From an uncultured Sphingomonadaceae bacterium (GTDB lineage Bacteria; Pseudomonadota; Alphaproteobacteria; Sphingomonadales; Sphingomonadaceae), in the NCBI GenBank assembly GCA_947501325.1, contig CANMVC010000002.1, positions 992,001-1,056,000 of the forward strand: a stretch of DNA of 64,000 nucleotides. The letters run 5' to 3'. A program made the position numbers and the translations under genes. Every line of letters starts with the position of its first letter. Position 1 is the stretch's first letter. Under the pieces are notes generated by a model that saw nothing but the letters and a program-made list of their open reading frames with translations, did no database searches and had not been told where the DNA came from. This document shows, in pieces, positions 36,246 to 45,463 of the stretch.

Positions 36246-37331
36246 ATGAAAGCAGCAGTCCTGGTAGAGGCGGGTAAACCGCTCGAAATAGAAGAGGTTG
36301 TTATCTCCAAGCCGGGACCGCATGAGGTGCTGATCCGAACAGCAGCTTGCGGACTATGCCATTCGGATCTCCATTTTATTGATGGTAGCTATCCCCATCC
36401 ATTACCCGCAATACCGGGGCACGAGGCAGCCGGTATTGTCGAGGCCGTTGGCAGTGAAGTAAGAACTGTTGCCGTTGGTGATGCTGTCATCTCTTGTCTG
36501 TCAGCCTTTTGCGGGCATTGCGAATTTTGCGTCTCTGGCCGCATGTCGTTATGCTTGGGAGCAGACACGCGACGCGGTGCTGACGACGCGCCGCGCATTG
36601 CGCGTCCCAATGGAACACCCGTTTTCCAAATGCTAAACTTGTCAGCTTTTGCCGAGCAAATGTTGATCCATGAGCATGCTTGTGTACGCATTGACCCTGA
36701 CATGCCGCTTGATCGTGCGGCTGTCATTGGCTGTGCTGTTACCACCGGAGCTGGTACAATCTTCAATGCGTGCAATGTCACTCCCGGCGAGACCGTCGCC
36801 GTTGTCGGCTGTGGTGGCGTTGGACTTGCGACCATAAACGCTGCAAAAATCGCTGGAGCCAGTCGCATTATTGCCGCAGATCCGATTCCCGAAAAACGGG
36901 AACTGGCATTGAAACTTGGCGCTACCGATGTCGTCGATGCAATGGATGATGATGCCGCCGCTCAGATTGCAGAACTGACAAAGGGCGGAGTTGATCATGC
37001 CATTGAGGCTGTTGGCCGTCCGGGGGCCGGTGAATTAGCGGTTGGGTCATTGAAGCGGGGCGGGACAGCAACAATACTTGGCATGATGCCGTTAGATCAT
37101 AAGGTTGGCCTCGGTGCCATGGACTTGCTTGCCGGCAAAAAGCTGCAAGGCGTGTTGATGGGAGCGACCCGTTTTCCAGTCGATATTCCCCGCTTGGTAG
37201 ATTTTTATCTGCGCGGGCTTCTTGATTTGGATAGCATCGTTGCTGAAACGATCCCGCTGGAAAAGATTAATGACGGCTTTGAGAAAATGAAAAAAGGTGA
37301 TGCGGCGCGTTCCGTCATTACATTTGGATAA
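36246..37331 (+). CDS. Zn-dependent alcohol dehydrogenase
   Basis: A 361-residue medium-chain dehydrogenase. Catalytic zinc ligands in CGLCHSDLHF and PGHEAAGIVEAVG; structural zinc cysteines in CGHCEFCVSGRMSLC; cofactor motif VVGCGGVGLATINAAK. It oxidises an alcohol to an aldehyde or ketone. The order ACAD-ADH-kinase-SDR, with 16-23 base gaps, indicates one operon. The ADH probably handles the primary alcohol or hydroxyacyl intermediate of the same pathway, or the alcohol side product of phosphate elimination. Confidence 0.93.
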   Translation: MKAAVLVEAGKPLEIEEVVISKPGPHEVLIRTAACGLCHSDLHFIDGSYPHPLPAIPGHEAAGIVEAVGSEVRTVAVGDAVISCLSAFCGHCEFCVSGRMSLCLGADTRRGADDAPRIARPNGTPVFQMLNLSAFAEQMLIHEHACVRIDPDMPLDRAAVIGCAVTTGAGTIFNACNVTPGETVAVVGCGGVGLATINAAKIAGASRIIAADPIPEKRELALKLGATDVVDAMDDDAAAQIAELTKGGVDHAIEAVGRPGAGELAVGSLKRGGTATILGMMPLDHKVGLGAMDLLAGKKLQGVLMGATRFPVDIPRLVDFYLRGLLDLDSIVAETIPLEKINDGFEKMKKGDAARSVITFG

Positions 37332-37348
37332 TTAGTTAGAGGACCACA

Positions 37349-38410
37349 ATGAACCCACAAGAAGACATGACTGGTACCATGGCGGTACCGGATAAAGACA
37401 AATTGGACGAGGCCAGCCTACAGAAATGGATGGAAGCGAATGTCGAAGGTTTTGCCGGTCCCATGGATATTACAAAGTTCAAAGGTGGCCAATCTAACCC
37501 GACATATAAAATTGAAACTGCCGGTACGGACTATGTGCTGCGAAAGAAGCCATTCGGTAAGTTACTACCTTCAGCTCATGCCGTAGACAGGGAATTCAGA
37601 ATTATTGCTGGGCTATACCCGACGGGATTTCCTGTCGCGAAGCCATATGGCCTTTGTGATGACGATGATGTCATAGGCACTATGTTTTATATCATGGGTA
37701 TGGCTGATGGACGAACGTTTTGGGACGGCACTTTACCGGACATGGAGCCTAGTGAACGAAGAGCAATCTATTTTGAAATGATCGATACACTCGCCCAACT
37801 CCACAGCTACAACCCTGCTGAATTGGGCTTGGAAAAACATGGCAAGCCTGGCAATTATTGCGAACGCCAGATTTCTCGTTGGACACAGCAATATAAATTG
37901 TCAGAACTCGAAACCATTCCCGAAATGGATCAACTTATCGAATGGTTGACAAAAACTATTCCAGAGCAAAAGAGCTTTGGTATCGTTCACGGCGACTACC
38001 GCCTCGACAATATGATTTTTGCCCATGACGCGCCAAAAGTAATTGCAGTGCTGGATTGGGAGCTATCCACATTAGGTGACCCTATCGCAGATTTTGCCTA
38101 TTGGCTGATGGCTTATGAGATGGAACCAGAGGGCCGCAGCGGCCTGAAGGGTATTGATCTGGAAGCACTCGGCATTCCTTCACGCGAAGAGGCCATCGCG
38201 CGTTATTGCGAAAAGTCAGGTATTGATGACCTGCCGCCTATGGACTGGTATCTTGCATATAATCTTTTCCGGATTGCCGCTATTTTGCAGGGCATCCAGA
38301 AGCGTGTAGTAGATGGTACGGCAAACAGCGCAGCGGCCGCCGAAATGTCCGACCGCGTTACACCATTGGCGCAAGCCGGATGGGAAGCAGCAAAACGTGC
38401 CGGCGCCTAA
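37349..38410 (+). CDS. APH-family kinase (ACAD10/11 N-terminal-domain-like; LvaA-type)
   Basis: A 353-residue aminoglycoside-phosphotransferase fold kinase. The catalytic loop is [16 protein letters not shown] (HGD..DN, about 212-227) and the metal loop [17 protein letters not shown] (about 236-252); [13 protein letters not shown] is the N-terminal nucleotide-binding loop. Eukaryotic ACAD10/11 fuse this domain to an ACAD. In Pseudomonas LvaA phosphorylates 4-hydroxyacyl-CoA. Because the matching ACAD lies in the same operon, phosphorylation of a 4-hydroxyacyl-CoA is the best inference. AGAGGA lies before the ATG. Confidence 0.9.
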   Translation: MNPQEDMTGTMAVPDKDKLDEASLQKWMEANVEGFAGPMDITKFKGGQSNPTYKIETAGTDYVLRKKPFGKLLPSAHAVDREFRIIAGLYPTGFPVAKPYGLCDDDDVIGTMFYIMGMADGRTFWDGTLPDMEPSERRAIYFEMIDTLAQLHSYNPAELGLEKHGKPGNYCERQISRWTQQYKLSELETIPEMDQLIEWLTKTIPEQKSFGIVHGDYRLDNMIFAHDAPKVIAVLDWELSTLGDPIADFAYWLMAYEMEPEGRSGLKGIDLEALGIPSREEAIARYCEKSGIDDLPPMDWYLAYNLFRIAAILQGIQKRVVDGTANSAAAAEMSDRVTPLAQAGWEAAKRAGA

Positions 38411-38433
38411 AACAGACTGACAGGAGCAGAAAC

Positions 38434-39228
38434 ATGGCGGACCTCAAAGATAAAGTAGCCATTGTCACCGGCGCGGGAAGCGGCATAGGTCGCGCATCGG
38501 CGCTACTTTTTGCCGAACATGGCGCGAAGGTCATCGCCAGTGATGTTACCGATGCGGTAGAAGAAACGGCCCAAGGTTCCGAAGGCAATATTATCGCCAT
38601 AAAGGCTGATGCCGGTTCTGAAGGTGATATCGAGATGCTGGTCGAAGCCGCTGAACAAAGGTTCGGCGATCTCCATGTTTTTTTCGCCAATGCCGGGATC
38701 GGTGGTGGATTTGAGGGTATTTTCGACAGCAGTGTTGCTGAATGGCAGGAAGTCCTGCGTGTTAACCTTATTGGGCCATTTCTTGCTGTGAAATATGCAG
38801 GAAAAGTCATTGCGGACAGCGGCCACGGCGGTTCGATAATCTGCACCGCCAGTGTCGCAGGCATCCGTTCCGGTGCAGGTGGGCCCGCTTATTCGGCGTC
38901 AAAGGCCGGGGTTATCAATCTTGTCAAAGTGGCCGCGCAACAATTTGCTACTGCCAACGTCCGCTGCAATGCCATTTGCCCGGGTATCACGGAAACCGGT
39001 ATGACCCAGTTTATCTACGACAAAGCGCGGGAGAAAGGCAAAGAGGACCGGCTTGGTTACCTTAATCCCTTGCGCCGCGGCGCCAACCCGATCGAGATGG
39101 CGGAAGTTGCCTTATTCTTGGCATCCGACCGGTCATCCTATGTCAACGGGCAGGCGATTGCGGTAGACGGGGGACTAAGTTCTTCGCACCCCGTCACCCG
39201 TCAGGAATTTGGCCGCACGGCCGTTTAG
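38434..39228 (+). CDS. SDR family oxidoreductase
   Basis: A 264-residue classical SDR, the last gene of the operon. Cofactor motif [22 protein letters not shown], Ser in CTASVAGI and YSASKAG, and C-terminal [14 protein letters not shown]. The ATG at 38434 follows AGGAG, 24 bases after the kinase stop. It probably acts as a 3-hydroxyacyl-CoA or alcohol dehydrogenase in the same pathway; three SDRs in two divergent operons suggest successive hydroxyl oxidations. Confidence 0.94.
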   Translation: MADLKDKVAIVTGAGSGIGRASALLFAEHGAKVIASDVTDAVEETAQGSEGNIIAIKADAGSEGDIEMLVEAAEQRFGDLHVFFANAGIGGGFEGIFDSSVAEWQEVLRVNLIGPFLAVKYAGKVIADSGHGGSIICTASVAGIRSGAGGPAYSASKAGVINLVKVAAQQFATANVRCNAICPGITETGMTQFIYDKAREKGKEDRLGYLNPLRRGANPIEMAEVALFLASDRSSYVNGQAIAVDGGLSSSHPVTRQEFGRTAV

Positions 39229-39231
39229 AGT

Positions 39232-39882
39232 TTAGTTCGCGAAAGCGAGCTCACCACTTCCCAACTGGACAAAATCGACGCGGCCATTGGTTGTACCGCA
39301 CAGGAATGTAGTTTGCGCTGTTCCCGACAAACCGCCTTCCACGCGCCAGCCTTCGCCATCACGGGCAACCGATTGTATCTCGGAAACCCTGGCATCGTCG
39401 CCAGCCTGCCGTTCAGCAGCACTGGAACAGACATTGATGGCAGTATCCATCGAACCCGTGCCACGATCATTGCTACGGCTATCCGACCGGCGATTATCAT
39501 AGCGCCGGTCATCGTCTCTGCGGTCATAGCGATAGTCGCGATTATCAGAATCACGGTCCCGCTTGTTCTTCGAAGCGGCACTTGCAATGGCAGCTATTCC
39601 GCCGATGATTAGAACACCTGCCAGAACATCGCCAGCATCAACCCGATTCCGGTGCCGCCGATAGCCGCGGCCATAACCATAGCCGCGATAGCCCCGGTAA
39701 CCGCGATATCCGCGCCAGCCTTCGGCCTTGTCGCTGTCTGCCGTCCAGCCCAGGCTCTCCAGATCGATAACCGTCGTGGGTGCTGGTGCGGCATTGATCG
39801 GTGCTGCCATGGCAGGCGCAAATCCGGTAAATACCAAGGCCGTCGATGCAACGGCAGCGGACAATGTCTTTTGAATATTCAT
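39232..39882 (-). CDS. Secreted Arg/Tyr-rich protein with C-terminal Cys domain (paralogue A)
   Basis: A 216-residue exported protein from ATG 39882, with a signal peptide ending in PAMAAP. A Gly/Arg/Tyr-rich tract (WRGYRGYRGYRGYGYGRGYR) and a short hydrophobic segment (AGDVLAGVLIIGGIAAIAS) follow, then an Arg/Asp-rich linker and a Cys-containing domain (INVCSSAAERQA to FLCGTTNGRVDFVQ). The same order occurs in the neighbour at 39994-40506. Such proteins are widespread and uncharacterised in sphingomonads. It ends convergently next to the catabolic operon. Confidence 0.78.
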   Translation of the reverse strand: MNIQKTLSAAVASTALVFTGFAPAMAAPINAAPAPTTVIDLESLGWTADSDKAEGWRGYRGYRGYRGYGYGRGYRRHRNRVDAGDVLAGVLIIGGIAAIASAASKNKRDRDSDNRDYRYDRRDDDRRYDNRRSDSRSNDRGTGSMDTAINVCSSAAERQAGDDARVSEIQSVARDGEGWRVEGGLSGTAQTTFLCGTTNGRVDFVQLGSGELAFAN

Positions 39883-39946
39883 AACTTTCACCCCCAGGTT
39901 CACTAGATTCTGTACCTCAGAATCCAATCATATACCACAAATAGTC

Positions 39947-39972
39947 GGTTCAGCCTGTCACCAGGCTGAACC
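39947..39972. terminator. Hairpin between the two paralogous genes
   Basis: GGTTCAGCCTG pairs with CAGGCTGAACC around a four-base loop, just after the stop of the 39994-40506 gene. There is no clear U-tract, so it may be a weak terminator or an mRNA-stability hairpin. Confidence 0.55.
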
Positions 39973-39993
39973 ATATTCTTATATCCTGTAACT

Positions 39994-40506
39994 TTACCGG
40001 CGATAGTTCAGGTCTTTCAAACGGACGCCCGCTACCCGGCGACCTTCGACATAACAGGTAAACTTACCGCGATCATAGCTGCGGCGATATCCGCGATAGC
40101 CATCTTTAACCATAATCCGCCCCTTGACCTTATAGCCATAGCGGGTCCGCTTGACGTCGCGGATCTGGGTTACATCGGCCCGGCCATAATAGCTCGCTTT
40201 CCGCTCCGCAGCCCGAACACATTTGTTTACAGCCCGGCGCGGACGGATACGTTGGCGATCACCATAGCCATAGCGCTTGTCGCGATAACGACGATCACGA
40301 TAGTCATCGTCATAGCCGACGCTATATCTGTCTTTCTTGTTCGATGACAAAATCGCAGCCAGTCCGCCCAGTACGACGGCTCCGGCAATTACCTCTCCGG
40401 CGCTGATTCCATCTCGATCATAATCCTTGGCCATGGCCGGCGTTGCAGAAACGGCCATCGCAGTTGCGGCAGCGGTTCCGATCATTGCTGTTTTAAGAGT
40501 GTTCAT
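39994..40506 (-). CDS. Secreted Arg/Tyr-rich protein with C-terminal Cys domain (paralogue B)
   Basis: A 170-residue exported protein from ATG 40506; signal peptide ends near PAMAKD. The segment AGEVIAGAVVLGGLAAILSS is followed by an Arg/Tyr/Asp-rich linker, then VNKCVRAAERKASYYGRAD to KFTCYVEGRRVAGV, which lines up with paralogue A (VC.SAAER; FLCGTTNGRVDFV). The two cysteines are probably disulfide-bonded in the periplasm. Function unknown. The pair may be co-transcribed but a hairpin separates them. Confidence 0.78.
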   Translation of the reverse strand: MNTLKTAMIGTAAATAMAVSATPAMAKDYDRDGISAGEVIAGAVVLGGLAAILSSNKKDRYSVGYDDDYRDRRYRDKRYGYGDRQRIRPRRAVNKCVRAAERKASYYGRADVTQIRDVKRTRYGYKVKGRIMVKDGYRGYRRSYDRGKFTCYVEGRRVAGVRLKDLNYRR

Positions 40507-40512
40507 CTCCAC

Positions 40513-40857
40513 TTTCCTTCTACTCCTACCCGAGAACTATTTTCGAGCTTGTGACACTCTTCTAGGGGAAGGTGGTTGAGTACAGACTGAACCCTCTTGT
40601 CAGCAGTTGTTCATGTTAGGGGCTACTTTTATGAACGTTATGATCCTCGGTTTTCTGCGGAAAAGGATGAAGTGTACAAAGTTGACACAGTCCTTATGGG
40701 CATTCGCGAGAAAACGGATTCAGGTAAAATTACAGAATTTTCTACGCAGATTCATCAAACAGGGGAAAACGAATCCCGATCCCGTAACAAGGCTGAAGAC
40801 TATCACAAACCGAGACATGTAGGACAGCCATAGATCTGCCTATCGATAGCGGAATCA
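40513..40857. other. Intergenic region without a recognised gene
   Basis: About 345 bases upstream of paralogue B. A 78-codon open frame (40597-40833, plus) has no domain and lacks a clear ribosome site, so it is not called. The composition is lower in GC than the neighbours. The promoter of the paralogues is expected near 40510-40560. Confidence 0.4.
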
Positions 40858-40889
40858 AAAAGGCCGGAGATGTTTCCATCCCCGGCCTT
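40858..40889 (-). terminator. Rho-independent terminator of the large TonB receptor
   Basis: AAAGGCCGG pairs with CCGGCCTTT around a short loop, with a T-run on the minus strand (CCTTTTTGATT). It lies directly after the receptor stop at 40909. Confidence 0.88.
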
Positions 40890-40908
40890 TCATTCTCTAT
40901 GCAGTGCT

Positions 40909-43320
40909 TCAGAAGCCCTTGCGAACGGTCAGGCCGAATGTTCTGGGCTGACCGACGCGGAAGGCCGTGCGTGCCCGTCCGCCGCGTTCCCGGTCGAAGG
41001 ACAGCAGCGCATTTTCATCAAACACGTTTTTCACGTAAATCGTCACATCCAGTTGGTTGTCGAGCTTCACACCCGCGCTGAGATTGACCAGTTCATAAGC
41101 TGGCAATTTCAAGTCAATAACCGTCGCCTCATTTCCGGTGGCTCCGCCAAAGGGCAGGCCCGAGACAAAGGAGCGCGGATTGTCGACCTGATCGCTTGGC
41201 TGTGTGAACCGGCTGCCAACATGCTGGGCCGAGGCACTTACAAAAGCTTCGCCGCTACCAATGGGCCAGCTATATGTCGCATCGCCGGAAATCTGGAACT
41301 TGGGTACCGAGGGAAGCCGATTGCCGTCTTCGACACCGCCCAATATATTGCCGGCACCATCGACAACGGTGGAATCAAATTCCGCCTCGAGTATGGACCC
41401 AGACAATCCGATATCCAGGCCGGTCAGCACTTCTGCCGAAAGCTCCCATTCCAGACCAAGTGTATGGGCTTCCGGAACGTTGAAGGTAATCCGTGAAGAA
41501 CAGGAACCTGCATCCAGGGTTACCTGCAAATCGCTGATATCGGTGTAGAAGGCGGCCGCATTAAAGGTGATACCACCTTTTTGCGCTTTCACGCCGACTT
41601 CGTAGTTCCACAGCGATTCATCGTCATAATCCTGGAATGAACCGAAGATCGCGGCGTCTTGCGGCGAACATAGCGGGATGTTCAGCGGATCGTTGACCCC
41701 GCCAAGGCGGAAGCCTTGCGATGCCTGCGCGTTGACCGAAATATCATCGGTTATGTCGTAATTGACCAACAGCCGCGGCGTGAAACCATCCGACGAGGTC
41801 ACATCGACCACGCCGCTATCGCCATTGGCGAACAGACCGCCCGTGGTGATCATCCGTGTTTCTTCGAAGTCATAATATCGGCCGCCTGCGGTGATTGTCA
41901 GACGGTCGGTAAGATCGAAACTGGCTTCCGCAAAGGCGGCAAATTGTTCAATATCATAGTCCAGATCGGAGTTGAACGGAGAGTCAACGCCAAACCCATT
42001 CGCCGTAACAGATGGTAAAGGCAGGCTGGTATCTGGATCGCCATCCCCATCGAGAAAGATCGATCGCGCTGTTTGTGCCGCATCATAACCGGGCGTTGGC
42101 AGGCGCTGGCGATATTCGCGCGTGACAGACGAATAGAAACCGCCGACAACCCACTGGAACCGGCTGTCATTATTGGAGGCAAACCGGACCTCTTGGGAAA
42201 TTTGCGACAGATCAGTCGTGTCACGCAAATTGGATGGCAACAATACCGCAGCATCCGGAAAACCGAGATCCACCGATACTGAACCGGTTAGCGCGCTCGC
42301 ATCACGGCTGACCAGAATTTCACGGTCAGTATAGCTGGTGACGGCAGTAAAGTTTACTGGGCCCAGATCCGCGTTAAACGTCAGATCGGCGATCATTGTC
42401 TGGTCTTCAAAGGCCTCGTCCAGCAACAAATATTGCTGCCGCTCGCCAAGCTGAATGTCCGGCCGGGTGGTGGTGAACGGATTGGCGAAGAGGTTGAACA
42501 CCTCCTGACGATTGAAGCCGTCAGACTTGATCTCCTGATAAACAATCCGCGGCGTAATCGTCATGCCTTCAACCGGCTGCAGCGTCAGCGCCAGACGGCC
42601 ACCATAGCGTTCACCACTGTTGATGTCTTCCTCCGACGCCCCGCCTTCACCCAAAGCCTCGATAAAGCCGCCAAACTGGGTGTAATAGCCGACGGCGCGA
42701 AGGGCCAGTTTGTCTTCGATCAGCGGTAGGTTGACCGCACCTTTCAAACTGTAACCGATATCATCGCCGTCGACGAGATTGATATCGCCTTCGGCAACGG
42801 CTTCGAGCTCATTCAGATTGGGTTGATTGGTGATGTAGCGAATGGTGCCACCAATGGAACCGGAACCAAACAGCGTACCTTGCGGACCGCGCAAGGTTTC
42901 GACACGGTTGAGATCAAACAGATCCAGGTCTGGCGTAAACAGCGATAATGAGATCACCGACTCATCAAGATAAACACCGACCTGTTCCTTCACCCCCGGC
43001 TGGTCGCGGACAATTTGTCCGGCCGATACGCCGCGAATGGCAACCTGGCTCTGGCCAGGGCCCAAATTCTGGATGGTAAGCCCGGCCACATTACGGGAAA
43101 TATCCTCCAGAGTGGTTGCTCCACTTTTTTGAATATCTGCCGCAGTCTGCGCGTTGATCGAGAAAGGAATATCCTGAAGATTGGCATCACGCTTGGTCGC
43201 CGTGACGATGATGATATTATCGTCCGATGCGCCTGCTTCATCCGCTTCTTGCGCCAGCGCGGGTTGCGCGGCAATTGCAAAAGACAATGCGGTTAGGCTT
43301 GCGAATTTTACTCGTTTCAT
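40909..43320 (-). CDS. TonB-dependent receptor (large)
   Basis: An 803-residue outer-membrane receptor from ATG 43320, which has GGAGAGGG about eight bases upstream; an ATG at 43338 lies before that ribosome site. Signal peptide to about AQPALAQ, TonB box-like IIIVTATKRDANLQD, plug (LEDISRNVAGLTIQNLGPGQ, VETLRGPQGTLFGSGSIGGT) and a barrel ending GLTVRKGF. The IRDQPGVKEQVGVYLDES-type and RITFNVPE regions fit sphingomonad receptors for plant- or polysaccharide-derived ligands, but the ligand is not assigned. No regulator or exporter neighbours it. Confidence 0.93.
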   Translation of the reverse strand: MKRVKFASLTALSFAIAAQPALAQEADEAGASDDNIIIVTATKRDANLQDIPFSINAQTAADIQKSGATTLEDISRNVAGLTIQNLGPGQSQVAIRGVSAGQIVRDQPGVKEQVGVYLDESVISLSLFTPDLDLFDLNRVETLRGPQGTLFGSGSIGGTIRYITNQPNLNELEAVAEGDINLVDGDDIGYSLKGAVNLPLIEDKLALRAVGYYTQFGGFIEALGEGGASEEDINSGERYGGRLALTLQPVEGMTITPRIVYQEIKSDGFNRQEVFNLFANPFTTTRPDIQLGERQQYLLLDEAFEDQTMIADLTFNADLGPVNFTAVTSYTDREILVSRDASALTGSVSVDLGFPDAAVLLPSNLRDTTDLSQISQEVRFASNNDSRFQWVVGGFYSSVTREYRQRLPTPGYDAAQTARSIFLDGDGDPDTSLPLPSVTANGFGVDSPFNSDLDYDIEQFAAFAEASFDLTDRLTITAGGRYYDFEETRMITTGGLFANGDSGVVDVTSSDGFTPRLLVNYDITDDISVNAQASQGFRLGGVNDPLNIPLCSPQDAAIFGSFQDYDDESLWNYEVGVKAQKGGITFNAAAFYTDISDLQVTLDAGSCSSRITFNVPEAHTLGLEWELSAEVLTGLDIGLSGSILEAEFDSTVVDGAGNILGGVEDGNRLPSVPKFQISGDATYSWPIGSGEAFVSASAQHVGSRFTQPSDQVDNPRSFVSGLPFGGATGNEATVIDLKLPAYELVNLSAGVKLDNQLDVTIYVKNVFDENALLSFDRERGGRARTAFRVGQPRTFGLTVRKGF

Positions 43321-43523
43321 AGCTGGGACCCTCTCCATATTTATTGCTGGCGATGACCTTTTTGGTCAAATGCACAACCGGAGCTTATTTGCTCACAACC
43401 GCAATAAATATGATTTTACAACTTAGTGAAGGCCAAAACTGTCTTTTTCCTATTAATTTTGACAGGAGCTGTTTTTCTGTGTCGAATTAGTCACAATTCG
43501 GACCCTTTTATCCCATCCACACA

Positions 43524-43556
43524 AAAAAAGGCCGGGGTGTTTCCACCACCGGCCAT
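43524..43556 (-). terminator. Rho-independent terminator of amt
   Basis: GGCCGGGGTG and CACCACCGGCC form a stem, followed on the minus strand by seven T residues. It lies about 80 bases after the amt stop. Confidence 0.9.
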
Positions 43557-43635
43557 AAAGTTGTTGTTCTCAGGAGGAACAAGGTGAGGTGCCGACCTCA
43601 AGTTTCTGGGAGGAGAGCGGCCGGCACCAAACGGG

Positions 43636-44970
43636 TTAGCCTTTGGCAAATTCCGGGTAAGCTTCGACACCGACTTCCGCGATATCCATACCCAGCTGTT
43701 CGTCTTCTTCGGAAGGCCGAACGCCAATGGTGAATTTCAAAATTGTCCAGACGATTGCGCTGAGGACAAAGGTAAAGGCTCCGATGGCCACGACACCAAG
43801 AGCCTGAACGCCCAGCTGTGCGCCAACGCTTAGGGTTACGCCGTCAACCTCTGATTGCGTATTCCAGGCCACGATCAACGTGCCCCATATCCCAGCCAGA
43901 AGGTGGACGGGAATGGCACCCACAACATCGTCAATTTTCAGCTTGTCGAGCAGCGGCACCGCGAACACCACGATCAAACCGCCAACGCTACCTATAAGGA
44001 TGGAAGCGGGAACAGATGGTGCCAATGGTTCTGCCGTGATCGAGACAAGGCCGGCCAGCGCGCCGTTGAGCGCCATGGTAACATCAATCTTCTTATATAG
44101 AAGCTGCGTCAGGATAATCGCCGTCACCACGCCGCCAGCGGCAGCCATGTTGGTGTTGACGAAAATCTTCGACACATCGCTGACATCGGCAATCGTACCC
44201 ATGGCTAGCTGTGATGCACCGTTAAATCCGAACCAACCGAGCCACAGAATAAACGTACCCAATGTTGCAAGCGGAATGCTCGAACCCGGCATGACCGTGA
44301 TCTTGCCGTTCACATAACGGCCCATCCGTGGCCCGATGATTAGCGCGCCAGCCAATGCAGCCCAGCCGCCAACAGAGTGAACAAGGGTTGATCCAGCGAA
44401 ATCGCTGAAACCGCGTTGATCGAGCCAGCCCGTGCCCCACTCCCAGCTACCCGTGATCGGATAGATGAAGCCGGTCAGAACCGCGACAAAGATCATGAAG
44501 GGCCAGAATTTTACCCGCTCGGCAATCGTACCGGACACAATCGATGCTGTGGTGGCGCAGAATACCATCTGGAAGAACCAGTCGGATGCCACGGAATAGC
44601 CGGTTTCAACATCGGCTTCGCCAACGGCTTGCATACCATAAGGACCGAATGTACCGATCCAGCTGGCCACATCTGTATACATCAGGTTGTAACCCGTGAC
44701 CCAGAACATGATCCCGGCGAGTGAATAAAGACTGATATTCTTCAGGCACTGCATGGAGACATTTTTCGAGCGAACCAGCCCGGCCTCCAGCATCGCGAAG
44801 CCAGCTGCCATCCACATGACCAGAAAACCGCCGATCAAGAAGAGCAAAGTGTTAAATATATAGGCGACATTGGCACTTGGATCGGCGACTTCGACAACAT
44901 CCTGTGCGAATGCGGGCGAAGCCATCCCCATGGCTAACAATCCCGCAGATAGTGTTAGAGCTTTTTTCAT
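43636..44970 (-). CDS. amtB: Ammonium transporter
   Basis: A 444-residue Amt/Rh channel with an N-terminal signal peptide (ends SPAFAQ) and about 11 helices. LSLYSLAGIMFWVTGYNLMY-like and GGWAALAGALIIGPRMGRYV show the family; the pore includes FAGSTLVHSVGGWAAL. It conducts ammonium or ammonia under nitrogen limitation and is shut by GlnK binding when nitrogen is plentiful. It follows glnK by 15 bases in the classical glnK-amtB operon, under the sigma-54 promoter before glnK. Confidence 0.96.
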   Translation of the reverse strand: MKKALTLSAGLLAMGMASPAFAQDVVEVADPSANVAYIFNTLLFLIGGFLVMWMAAGFAMLEAGLVRSKNVSMQCLKNISLYSLAGIMFWVTGYNLMYTDVASWIGTFGPYGMQAVGEADVETGYSVASDWFFQMVFCATTASIVSGTIAERVKFWPFMIFVAVLTGFIYPITGSWEWGTGWLDQRGFSDFAGSTLVHSVGGWAALAGALIIGPRMGRYVNGKITVMPGSSIPLATLGTFILWLGWFGFNGASQLAMGTIADVSDVSKIFVNTNMAAAGGVVTAIILTQLLYKKIDVTMALNGALAGLVSITAEPLAPSVPASILIGSVGGLIVVFAVPLLDKLKIDDVVGAIPVHLLAGIWGTLIVAWNTQSEVDGVTLSVGAQLGVQALGVVAIGAFTFVLSAIVWTILKFTIGVRPSEEDEQLGMDIAEVGVEAYPEFAKG

Positions 44971-44985
44971 TATACGCTTCCCTGT

Positions 44986-45324
44986 TTAAATCGCTGTATC
45001 GCCGGTTTCACCGGTGCGAATACGAACGGCATCATCCAAGCCCATGACAAAAATCTTGCCATCGCCAATGGATTCAGTGCCAGCCGCGGATTGAATGGCT
45101 TCAACCGCCTGTGCTACCAGTTCGCTGCTGCACGCGATTTCCAATTTTACTTTTGGAACCATGTTGGTGGTATATTCAGCGCCGCGATAAACCTCGGTCT
45201 GCCCCTTTTGACGTCCGAAGCCCTTGACTTCCGATACGGTCATTCCCGCAACGCCAACTTCGGTCAGCGCGTCGCGAACATCATCCAATTTAAATGGTTT
45301 TATTATGGCAATGATAAATTTCAT
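44986..45324 (-). CDS. glnK: PII signal protein GlnK
   Basis: A 112-residue nitrogen-regulatory PII protein. The T-loop with the uridylylation site Tyr51 ([16 protein letters not shown]) is complete, as are the B-loop GDGKIFV and the core [20 protein letters not shown]. It binds ATP/ADP and 2-oxoglutarate and controls AmtB and, through other PII paralogues, glutamine synthetase regulators. It begins the glnK-amtB operon and is preceded by a near-consensus sigma-54 promoter and a palindrome. Confidence 0.97.
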   Translation of the reverse strand: MKFIIAIIKPFKLDDVRDALTEVGVAGMTVSEVKGFGRQKGQTEVYRGAEYTTNMVPKVKLEIACSSELVAQAVEAIQSAAGTESIGDGKIFVMGLDDAVRIRTGETGDTAI

Positions 45325-45355
45325 TATGCCCCCTTCTTGTTACCGGTCAGTACTT

Positions 45356-45371
45356 CGCAAGGGGTGTGCCA
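45356..45371 (-). promoter_or_regulatory. Sigma-54 (RpoN) promoter of glnK-amtB
   Basis: TGGCAC-N5-TTGCG on the minus strand has GG and GC ten bases apart, a near-perfect -24/-12 element. Start of transcription is expected near 45345, about 20 bases before the ATG. NtrC is the probable activator. Confidence 0.88.
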
Positions 45372-45411
45372 GAATCACAAGCTACTGGATTCGCACGAGA
45401 ATGTGATTCTC
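45371..45411. promoter_or_regulatory. Inverted repeat upstream of the glnK promoter
   Basis: AGAATCACA and TGTGATTCT are perfect inverted arms with a 23-base spacer, directly upstream of the -24 element. It is placed for an activator such as NtrC, although the sequence is not the enterobacterial GCAC/TGGTGC consensus. Confidence 0.55.
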
Positions 45412-45463
45412 AAATTCTAAAGAAAGGGTAAAAATTGTGCAGTGCGATACGATTGCCTAAAAT

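Noticed and set aside
40597-40833. 78-codon open frame
   Set aside because: No domain, no ribosome site, low-GC intergenic composition.
43491-43727. 78-codon open frame on the minus strand
   Set aside because: It covers the amt terminator and overlaps the amt end in another frame.
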